From positions 1 through 8,387 of the forward strand of contig JAIOSN010000344.1 in the NCBI GenBank assembly GCA_021107605.1: 8,387 bases of DNA, read 5' to 3'. Below the pieces are notes generated by a model. The model searched no databases, was not told where the DNA came from, and worked only from the letters and a program-made list of their open reading frames with translations. The position numbers and the translations under genes are program-made. Below are positions 1 through 4,992 of the stretch, one piece after another; the first letter of the stretch is position 1, and each line of letters begins with the position of its first letter. This DNA is from Anaerolineae bacterium. GTDB lineage: Bacteria; Chloroflexota; Anaerolineae; B4-G1; SLSP01.

Positions 1-938
1 AAGATCCCACCATCAACCGGCTGGAAGCCATGTCGGTGGAACGGTTAGGGATGGAAGCAGCGCTCTTTATCACCAGCGGCACACAGGGCAATTTGATCGC
101 GCTCTTAGCGCACTGTGGGCGTGGCGAGCAGGTGCTCTTGGGTGATAAGAGCCACACCTATCTCTTTGAGCAGGGCGGTCTGGCCGCGTTGGGGGGCATC
201 ATGCCGCACCCGCTCCCTAATCAACCGGACGGCACGTTGCGTCTGGCTGATATCAAGGCCGCAATAAATCCCGACAATCTACATTTCCCGCGCACTCGTC
301 TGCTCTGCCTGGAGAATACCCACAACTTGTGCACCGGCAGCCCGCTAACGGTGGAGTACACGGCGCAGGCGGCAACGTTGGCCCACACTCATGGACTCAA
401 GCTGCATCTGGATGGCGCGCGTATCTTCAACGCGGCAGTGGCGCTAGATGTGGAGGCGCGCGAATTAGCGGCCCCTGCGGATTCCGTGACCTTCTGCCTC
501 TCCAAAGGACTCTGCGCGCCGGTCGGCTCGGTGCTCTGCGGGAGCGCGGCCTTCATTGAAAAGGCGCGACGCGCGCGCAAGCTGTTGGGCGGCGGGATGC
601 GGCAAGCCGGTTTCCTGGCCGCGGCCGGCATTGTGGCATTAGAGAAAATGACGGAGCGGCTGAGAGAAGATCACCGCCGGGCAAAGGAATTGGCTGCCGG
701 GTTAGCTGAGATCCCCGGCCTGGAGGTGAGTCCCGTGAGCAGCAATCTCATCTACTTCCGCCTCACTGACGAAGTACCGGTGGATGCGCCAGAAGTGGAA
801 CGGCGTCTCAAGAAAGAACAGGTGTTACTCTTAGCCCGCAGCGCACGTGACTTCCGCGCCGTCACCCACTATTGGATCCAGGATGAGGATGTCACGCGTA
901 CCCTGGAGGTGGTAGCGCAGGTGTTGAGGAGTTGCTAG
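1..938 (+). CDS. ltaE: Low-specificity L-threonine aldolase, 5'-truncated by the window edge
   Basis: PLP-dependent fold-type I aldolase that cleaves L-threonine or L-allo-threonine to glycine and acetaldehyde in the cytosol. The frame is open from base 3, giving DPTINRLEA before the first in-window ATG (base 30); that ATG is internal, because the family has the DPTxN motif about 30 residues after its true start. Seen in sequence (numbered from the ATG at 30): SGTQGN (16-21) and SHTYLFEQGG (41-50, the histidine expected to stack on PLP), ENTHN (95-99), HLDGARIFNA (126-135, with the PLP-contacting Asp and Arg), and FCLSKGLCAPVGS, whose K159 (codon 504-506) is the expected Schiff-base lysine. 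GGGMRQAGFLAAAG and the C-terminal small domain follow, ending at a TAG. About 30 residues are missing upstream. The glycine it makes would feed the gcv genes downstream. Family assignment is very secure; exact stereospecificity cannot be read. Confidence 0.95.
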   Translation, partial: DPTINRLEAMSVERLGMEAALFITSGTQGNLIALLAHCGRGEQVLLGDKSHTYLFEQGGLAALGGIMPHPLPNQPDGTLRLADIKAAINPDNLHFPRTRLLCLENTHNLCTGSPLTVEYTAQAATLAHTHGLKLHLDGARIFNAAVALDVEARELAAPADSVTFCLSKGLCAPVGSVLCGSAAFIEKARRARKLLGGGMRQAGFLAAAGIVALEKMTERLREDHRRAKELAAGLAEIPGLEVSPVSSNLIYFRLTDEVPVDAPEVERRLKKEQVLLLARSARDFRAVTHYWIQDEDVTRTLEVVAQVLRSC

Positions 939-944
939 AGTATC

Positions 945-973
945 TTGACAATGTTTGTGAGAACGTGTACCCT
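945..973 (+). promoter_or_regulatory. Candidate promoter upstream of the methyltransferase
   Basis: A perfect -35 hexamer TTGACA (945-950) is followed after 17 nt by TACCCT (968-973), a poor -10. It would give a leader of roughly 120 nt before the methyltransferase ATG at 1098. A nearer GATAAT (1072-1077) has TTGAAC only 12 nt upstream and TTGATA 20 nt upstream, neither at normal spacing. The choice between them is uncertain; no other promoter is evident in the 159-nt gap. Confidence 0.3.
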
Positions 974-1097
974 GTGAGAGGTTAGAGATTTGGGGAAGCG
1001 ATCCTGAAGTATTTTTGAATACGCTATGAAAGAATATGTGATGCGTTGATAAATTGAACCATCTGTTTTGGGATAATGTTAGTTAAAGAGGAAGATA

Positions 1098-1847
1098 ATG
1101 GTAAGGACACAGTTGAAACTACTTTCAATAAGAAAAACTGAAAAGAAAACCAGCGAGCGAACGCAGGGAGGGATAACAACCTCAAAACTTATTATGTCTG
1201 CACATATTGGAAACAATGATAAATTGTTTCCAATGGTGTTGCGTTTGCATGTACCGAGAGGAGCACTTGTCGCTGATGTCACTTACGGTAAAGGAGTTTT
1301 TTGGCGGAATATACCGAAAGGCGAGTATAGAGTATTAGCTTCAGATATTGCTACCGGTATAGATTGCCGGAGACTGCCCTACAAATCAAATTCTCTGGAT
1401 TGTGTGGTTTTGGATCCACCTTACATGGAAGGCTTTTACCGAAAAACTGGACAAAAGGCTGGGTCAGGTACACATGCCGCATTTCGGGACTACTATTCCA
1501 GCGGCACTGAAAAACAACAAGGTCCAAAATGGCAAGATGCAGTAACTTATTTCTATATCCAGGCTGCTCACGAGGCTTACAGAGTTTTGAGAGAAAATGG
1601 AGTCTTAATTGTAAAATGCCAAGATGCAGTAAGTTCAAATAGACAATACTTAACACACGTAGAACTTATTATTGCCTATGAAAAAATGAGGTTCTATGCC
1701 AAGGACTTATTTGTGCTTATAAGATACAATAAACCCGCTGTAAGCCGAATAAGGAACCAAGTGCATGCAAGGAAAAATCATTCTTATTTTCTTGTTTTTG
1801 TTAAAACACCAAAGGAAAAATCAGTTCGGTCTATGCGGTCTACTTAG
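1098..1847 (+). CDS. DPPY-motif site-specific DNA methyltransferase (modification subunit of a putative restriction-modification pair)
   Basis: Predicted SAM-dependent amino-methyltransferase (N6-adenine or N4-cytosine), 249 aa. Seen: a motif I-like SAM-binding loop at residues 57-69 (VADVTYGKGVFW), an acidic strand end LASDI (80-84), D89 in the motif III position, catalytic motif IV DPPY at 106-109, a helix-strand block HEAYRVLRENGVLIVKCQD (158-176), and a C-terminal NHSYFLVFVK (227-236) matching the last strand of the fold. Motif order is I before IV, with no long separate target-recognition domain. The ATG at 1098 is preceded by AGAGGA about 5 nt upstream; an internal ATG at 1194 is possible, but the Arg/Lys-rich leader before it looks family-typical. 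Its stop overlaps the stop of the convergent nuclease gene by 8 bp. The gene is visibly AT-richer than ltaE or gcv, suggesting transfer. Methyltransferase activity is confident; target sequence and methylated base are unknown. Confidence 0.88.
   Translation: MVRTQLKLLSIRKTEKKTSERTQGGITTSKLIMSAHIGNNDKLFPMVLRLHVPRGALVADVTYGKGVFWRNIPKGEYRVLASDIATGIDCRRLPYKSNSLDCVVLDPPYMEGFYRKTGQKAGSGTHAAFRDYYSSGTEKQQGPKWQDAVTYFYIQAAHEAYRVLRENGVLIVKCQDAVSSNRQYLTHVELIIAYEKMRFYAKDLFVLIRYNKPAVSRIRNQVHARKNHSYFLVFVKTPKEKSVRSMRST
1206..1234. repeat. Perfect 12-bp inverted repeat inside the methyltransferase gene
   Basis: ATTGGAAACAAT (1206-1217), spacer GATAA, ATTGTTTCCAAT (1223-1234): a perfect dyad with a 5-nt centre. 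It encodes the conserved block IGNNDKLFP, so part of it may be coding constraint. It lies about 110 nt into the gene and 12 nt after the alternative ATG at 1194. It could be an mRNA hairpin or a protein-binding site; no function is shown. Confidence 0.6.
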
Positions 1848-2685
1848 ATTGCTCTACAATCAATTCATCAAGCAAAGCATATAAGTTATCTACGAAAGGA
1901 GGCTCAGGAGGCCACGTTACAGATACCAAAGAAGCCAATAGATATTGTTGTTGTTCTGGTGTGTACCCACCCCAATTACTTCGCGGCAAATCTTGGTTTT
2001 TAGCAAAGACAAAATTCCATTCATTTTTGAAAGAAAAGACATTAACTGCCAGAACGTCAAATTCCCCGACCCTCAAGAGCGTTGTGTTTACCTCATCATC
2101 ATTAGCTAAGATAACTTTTCGTCGGTCACTGGCATCCACCTGGGCTTTGCCTTGCCATTGACCGGCAATTTCTTTAATTGAATTAGTCTGCAATGATTTA
2201 GCCTCAATAGTAAAAGAGTGTCCTTTGTAAACTATTCGACGGTCTCCTTTCCTTCTTCGGTCATGGTCATCATCTTTAAGCGCTTCAGTAATATCAGGAT
2301 GTTCTAACCAAAGTTCATGTAGCTTGAATTCAGCAGTGTACCCAAAAAGCATTCCTCGTAAACTTGGGTTTTGATTTATCAAACTAGTCAAATCACGAGG
2401 TTTGATCTCCCAAAGTTCTAAAATGTCCGATGGATTATCTTCGGGGAAAAAATCCATTTTAAGTTGCATAATTATATCAACAGAATGAGCTTTAAGAGCT
2501 GTGGTAACTTGCAGGAATTCAATAACATCTAAACGGCGTTCGCTACGTTCATATTTAGATACGAATGACTGGGGTCTTTTTAGCAATCGAGCTAATTCGC
2601 TTTGGGTTAGTTGGCTTTCTTCTCTTGCAGTGATGAGAAGTTGACAGAAATGGTGATATGCTTTCGAGGACAAGGATTTTGTCAT
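1840..2685 (-). CDS. XRE-type HTH domain fused to a PD-(D/E)XK-like nuclease: putative restriction endonuclease with built-in regulator domain
   Basis: A 281-aa protein in two parts. Residues ~13-68 are a Cro/C1-type helix-turn-helix: LTQSELARLLKRPQSFVSKY (26-45) followed by ERSERRLDVIEF. Residues ~105-281 look like a restriction-nuclease domain: a helix with GYTAEFKLHEL (115-125, E119 a candidate active-site acid), KGD at 146-148, then IEAK at 160-163. D148, E161 and K163 fit a PD-(D/E)XK core. A conserved-looking QGKAQVDASDRRKV block and a terminal VTWPPEPPF block follow. The start is set by AAAGGAG about 7 nt before the ATG. The gene is convergent with the methyltransferase and shares 8 bp at the stops. 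The inferred role is DNA cleavage at sites the partner methylates, with the HTH likely binding its own promoter. HTH is very secure, nuclease likely, restriction role inferred. It could instead be a nuclease-derived regulator without cleavage activity. Confidence 0.82.
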   Translation of the reverse strand: MTKSLSSKAYHHFCQLLITAREESQLTQSELARLLKRPQSFVSKYERSERRLDVIEFLQVTTALKAHSVDIIMQLKMDFFPEDNPSDILELWEIKPRDLTSLINQNPSLRGMLFGYTAEFKLHELWLEHPDITEALKDDDHDRRRKGDRRIVYKGHSFTIEAKSLQTNSIKEIAGQWQGKAQVDASDRRKVILANDDEVNTTLLRVGEFDVLAVNVFSFKNEWNFVFAKNQDLPRSNWGGYTPEQQQYLLASLVSVTWPPEPPFVDNLYALLDELIVEQSK

Positions 2686-2721
2686 GGGCAGCTCCTTTAT
2701 GTGTATTCTTTAATTTCCCAT

Positions 2722-2750
2722 AATATAAGACCAGTCTTGTAATATCCCAA
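2722..2750 (-). promoter_or_regulatory. Promoter of the HTH-nuclease gene
   Basis: On the minus strand, TTGGGA (plus-strand 2750-2745) is followed after exactly 17 nt by TATATT (2727-2722), about 37 nt upstream of the nuclease ATG. This is a good housekeeping-type promoter in the expected place. The 18-bp palindrome at 2724-2741 overlaps the -10 box and the spacer. Confidence 0.55.
2724..2741. promoter_or_regulatory. Candidate operator for the HTH domain
   Basis: TATAAGACCAGTCTTGTA: two 8-bp arms around a CA centre, with one mismatched pair. It covers the -10 box and spacer of the nuclease promoter, where a bound XRE-type protein would block RNA polymerase. No copy of AAGAC-N2-GTCTT was found in the methyltransferase leader (939-1097). 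Binding is inferred. Confidence 0.42.
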
Positions 2751-2786
2751 GATAGGTTATTAGGTCTACTGAAAAAACCAGAGATT

Positions 2787-2802
2787 TCACCACGGAGCAC
2801 AG
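2787..2802. repeat. Fragment of a CACCACGGAGCAC-type dispersed intergenic repeat
   Basis: TTTCACCACGGAGCACAG matches the short degenerate repeat, with CACCACGGAGCACACGGAG-like tandem forms, that recurs in intergenic spaces of many environmental bacterial genomes. Only one partial unit is present. The identification rests on memory of such repeats. Confidence 0.35.
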
Positions 2803-2928
2803 AAATTCTAAACTTAACCTCCAAAAAATTAACATTTTGGTATGAGATGTTAAATATTTTTACGCCAAACCTCAATTTTTCTTGTAAGTCCTTTTTTCGA
2901 GGGAGCTAAGTACACTTGTCACTGATGG

Positions 2929-2980
2929 TGATAGAGATGGTGTTGGGGAGTTGCGACTAGCCAGCACCATCTCTTCATCA
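2929..2980. repeat. Long imperfect hairpin upstream of the gcvH promoter
   Basis: The core is a perfect 10-bp stem, AGAGATGGTG (2933-2942) with CACCATCTCT (2965-2974). It extends outward by TGAT/ATCA across a 2-nt bulge and inward by TTGG/CCAG (one G-U), then an AGT/ACT stem with a TGCG tetraloop. A second GATGGTG copy lies just upstream (2924-2930). No T-run follows on either strand, so it is not a normal intrinsic terminator. It ends 14 nt before the gcvH -10 box and would overlap the -35 region, so a regulatory site is possible. Confidence 0.6.
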
Positions 2981-2990
2981 GCATAGATTG

Positions 2991-2999
2991 TGGTAAAAT
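2991..2999 (+). promoter_or_regulatory. Extended -10 promoter of gcvH
   Basis: TGGTAAAAT is an extended -10 element (TGn followed by TAAAAT at 2994-2999) about 80 nt before the gcvH ATG. The region 17-18 nt upstream (CTCTTC/TCTTCA) is a weak -35 and falls in the right arm of the 2929-2980 hairpin, as expected if activation or repression acts there. It resembles the TGGTATAAT at 6924-6932. Confidence 0.5.
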
Positions 3000-3011
3000 A
3001 ATAGCTATGGT

Positions 3012-3077
3012 GTTACACGTTGTAACCGCTGGATATTCTACTTACATATTCAATCACATTATTAAAGGAGTGTAACA
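3012..3077 (+). promoter_or_regulatory. gcvH leader with two alternative pairings, one covering the ribosome site
   Basis: GTTACA (3012-3017), CGT, TGTAAC (3021-3026) forms a perfect 6-bp hairpin or dyad just after the expected transcription start. The same left arm, as TGTTACAC (3011-3018), is also perfectly complementary over 8 nt to GTGTAACA (3070-3077), which begins at the last G of the AAAGGAG ribosome site (3064-3070) and runs to 3 nt before the ATG. The two pairings exclude each other. It is not a recognisable glycine riboswitch. Confidence 0.35.
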
Positions 3078-3079
3078 AA

Positions 3080-3457
3080 ATGACCATTGATGAAAATGCT
3101 CGCTATCTGGAAAGTCACGAATGGGCACGCAAAGAAGGTAACTTATTCACCATCGGCATCAGCGACCACGCGCAGAGTCTCCTCTCTGATATCGTTTACG
3201 TGGAGTTGCCAGAAATAGATGATGAATTGGATAAGGAAGATCTCTTCGGCGTTGTCGAATCGGTGAAAGCCGCCAGTGATGTCTACCTGCCGTTGAGCGG
3301 TACAGTGGTAGAGGTCAACGAAGAGTTGTTGGATGCACCGGAACTGATCAACGAAGATGCTTTCGGTGATGGCTGGATAATCAAGATCAAGGCTGGCGAC
3401 AAGGATGAATGGGAAGAATTGATGGACGCAGACAAATACAAAGCGTTCATTGGGTAG
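3080..3457 (+). CDS. gcvH: Glycine cleavage system H protein
   Basis: Lipoyl carrier of the glycine cleavage system, cytosolic. It accepts the aminomethyl group from the P protein and shuttles it to T protein and then lipoamide dehydrogenase. The 125 aa are the usual family length. Seen: YLESHEWARKEG near the N-terminus (9-20), FTIGISDHAQSLLSDIVYVE (23-42), and the lipoylation motif GVVESVKAASDVYLPLSG with K63 as the modified lysine. NEELLDAPELINEDAFGDGW follows, then a C-terminal helix ending AFIG. The ATG is set by AAAGGAG 9 nt upstream. It is first in a gcvH-gcvPA-gcvPB run; the 155-nt gap to gcvPA holds a repeat-rich stem-loop. gcvT, often adjacent, is absent from the window. Confidence 0.98.
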   Translation: MTIDENARYLESHEWARKEGNLFTIGISDHAQSLLSDIVYVELPEIDDELDKEDLFGVVESVKAASDVYLPLSGTVVEVNEELLDAPELINEDAFGDGWIIKIKAGDKDEWEELMDADKYKAFIG

Positions 3458-3459
3458 TT

Positions 3460-3592
3460 CGTTAGTCAAGTGGTCGCTTAGTCTAGTAGTCGTTTAGTCT
3501 GGTGGTCGGGTAGTCACGTAAGCCGGTAAATCGACAAATCAGCAAAACGACTATCTGACTACCCGACTAACGACTATCTGGCTACTCGACTA
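3460..3592. repeat. 16-bp tandem repeats forming a large inverted repeat between gcvH and gcvPA
   Basis: Three consecutive 16-bp units (3460-3475, 3476-3491, 3492-3507; consensus near GYTTAGTCWRGTRGTC) plus a decayed fourth (3508-3523) start 3 nt after the gcvH stop. The opposite strand of 3557-3592 carries the same kind of unit. The arms 3479-3515 and 3557-3592 pair over about 36 nt with some mismatches, including a perfect 11 bp GTCGGGTAGTC (3505-3515) with GACTACCCGAC (3557-3567) and TAGTC/GACTA blocks at 3495-3499/3572-3576 and 3479-3483/3588-3592. The loop is about 41 nt. No T-run follows. In mRNA it could uncouple gcvH from gcvPA expression or protect a processed end; it could also be a neutral mobile repeat. 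Confidence 0.72.
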
Positions 3593-3612
3593 ATCTAATA
3601 AGGAGTCAAACT

Positions 3613-4992
3613 ATGGTCTATGTACCGCACACCGAGGCAGAACGCCACGAGATGTTAGCCGTTATCGGCGTGGAAAGTATGGAAGAGCTCTTCCTTGATA
3701 TTCCAGCCGCTCACCGCTATCCGCAGTTGGAGCTACCGGAGCCGCTTTCCGAATTAGAGGTCATGCAGGAGCTCCAGGAACTCTCCACAGCCAGCCTCAA
3801 TGCTAATGAAGTTCCTACTTTCTTAGGAGCCGGGGCCTATCGCCACTGGGTTCCCAGCGTCGTCAACCATATCATCGGGCGGAGCGAATTTGCCACGGCC
3901 TACACGCCCTATCAGCCAGAAATCAGTCAAGGGACGCTGCAAGCGATCTTTGAATATCAGAGCCTGATCTGCGATCTGACCGGCATGGAGGTCGCCAACG
4001 CCAGTCACTACGATGGCGCGACGGCCACCGCCGAAGCCGTGATCCAAGCTGTCAGCGCCTCGCGGATGAAACGCAAGAAGATCATCGTATCGCCCCACGT
4101 CAACCCCCAATACCGCCAGGTGATTCACACCTACACCCAGGGCATGGGTTTGGAGATCGTCGGCGAGGCCACTTCCGGCGCGTTGGCCGAACTGGTGCAG
4201 TTGGTGGATAAGCAGACGGCTTGCCTTATCGTCCAAAGCCCCAATTTCTTGGGGGAGCTTGAATCGTTGGAGGGTCTGGCAGCTGAAGTGCATGCACGCA
4301 ACAAGAAAACCTTGTTAGCCGTCGCCACCAACCCTCTCAGCCTAGGACTCTTCACCCCGCCCGGCGCTTACGGCGCAGACATTGTGCTGGGCGAAGGACA
4401 ACCGTTGGGACTGGGCCTTAACTTTGGCGGGCCTTACCTGGGTTTCTACGCCACCAAAAGTAAGTACACGCGCAATTTAGCTGGCCGTCTGGTCGGCCAG
4501 GCGGTGGATGAGGATGGGCAGCGGGGCTACGTCTTGACGCTGAGTACCCGCGAACAGCATATCCGCCGGGAACGCGCCACTTCCAACATCTGCTCTAACC
4601 AGGGGCTGATGGCGCTCGCTGCGGCCGTCTACCTCTCAACCCTCGGGAAAGATGGGGTACGTAAGGTCGCGGAATTGAATTACCAAAAAGCCCACTACGC
4701 AGCACAACAGATTGACACGCTAGCGACCTTTAGCGTGCTGACCACTAAGCCTTTCTTCAACGAATTTGTCGTCCAATGCCCCGCGCCGGCGGCAGAGATC
4801 AACGAATTTCTATTGAACGGCTGGATGTTCGATATCATCGGTGGGTACGATCTATCGGAGGATTATCCAGACCGCCAAAACCAACTACTACTCGCCGTCA
4901 CCGAGATGAACTCCCGCACAGAGATCGACGATCTGGTCCACGCGCTAGCTGAATTTGAGGCGCATAGAATTTCAGGAGGAGACCATGAGTGA
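3613..4992 (+). CDS. gcvPA: Glycine dehydrogenase (decarboxylating), P-protein subunit 1
   Basis: N-terminal half of the split P protein. With GcvPB it forms the PLP enzyme that decarboxylates glycine and passes the aminomethyl group to lipoyl-GcvH. Its 459 aa are normal for the split form. Seen: an N-terminal VYVPHTEAERHEML, then FLGAGAYRHWVPSVVNHI (70-87), YTPYQPEISQGTLQAIFEYQ (97-116), ANASHYDGATATAEA (128-142), NFGGPYLGFYA (270-280) and the block STREQHIRRERATSNICSNQ (311-330). The PLP lysine is not here; it sits in GcvPB, as expected. The ATG is set by AAGGAG 7 nt upstream. Its TGA overlaps the gcvPB start (ATGAGTGA, 4985-4992), which implies translational coupling and a matched subunit ratio. 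Confidence 0.97.
   Translation: MVYVPHTEAERHEMLAVIGVESMEELFLDIPAAHRYPQLELPEPLSELEVMQELQELSTASLNANEVPTFLGAGAYRHWVPSVVNHIIGRSEFATAYTPYQPEISQGTLQAIFEYQSLICDLTGMEVANASHYDGATATAEAVIQAVSASRMKRKKIIVSPHVNPQYRQVIHTYTQGMGLEIVGEATSGALAELVQLVDKQTACLIVQSPNFLGELESLEGLAAEVHARNKKTLLAVATNPLSLGLFTPPGAYGADIVLGEGQPLGLGLNFGGPYLGFYATKSKYTRNLAGRLVGQAVDEDGQRGYVLTLSTREQHIRRERATSNICSNQGLMALAAAVYLSTLGKDGVRKVAELNYQKAHYAAQQIDTLATFSVLTTKPFFNEFVVQCPAPAAEINEFLLNGWMFDIIGGYDLSEDYPDRQNQLLLAVTEMNSRTEIDDLVHALAEFEAHRISGGDHE

Larger units (their letters stand above)
2686..3079. other. Intergenic region between the divergent nuclease gene and gcvH
   Basis: A 394-nt gene-free stretch. It holds the nuclease gene's ribosome site, promoter and candidate operator at its left end, an AT-rich middle (2760-2890) with one CACCACGGAGCAC-type repeat fragment, a long hairpin (2929-2980), and the gcvH promoter and leader at its right end. 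Composition changes from AT-rich to host-like around 2900-3000, so the right border of the acquired island probably lies here. No tRNA, transposase remnant or clear target duplication was seen. Confidence 0.7.

Noticed and set aside
30..938. ATG at 30 as the true start of the threonine aldolase
   Set aside because: The frame is open to the window edge and encodes the conserved DPTINRLEA before this ATG; the gene continues upstream of the window.
2555..2875. Minus-strand reading frame of 106 codons overlapping the start of the HTH-nuclease gene
   Set aside because: It overlaps the HTH coding region in another frame and covers the nuclease promoter and operator; no ribosome site or recognisable domain.
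2929..2980. Intrinsic terminator for transcripts entering from the restriction island
   Set aside because: The stem is strong, but no T-run follows on either strand.
3000..3079. Glycine riboswitch upstream of gcvH
   Set aside because: The leader is only about 75 nt, AT-rich, and shows none of the conserved paired-aptamer features; only short complementary segments are visible.
3460..3592. CRISPR array between gcvH and gcvPA
   Set aside because: The 16-bp units are contiguous with no unique spacers, and inverted copies follow; no cas genes nearby.
4955..4984. Upstream in-frame ATG for gcvPB, adding 10 residues
   Set aside because: The extension spans the AGGAGGAG ribosome site, is not part of the usual N-terminus, and the 4985 start gives the typical 8-bp coupled overlap.
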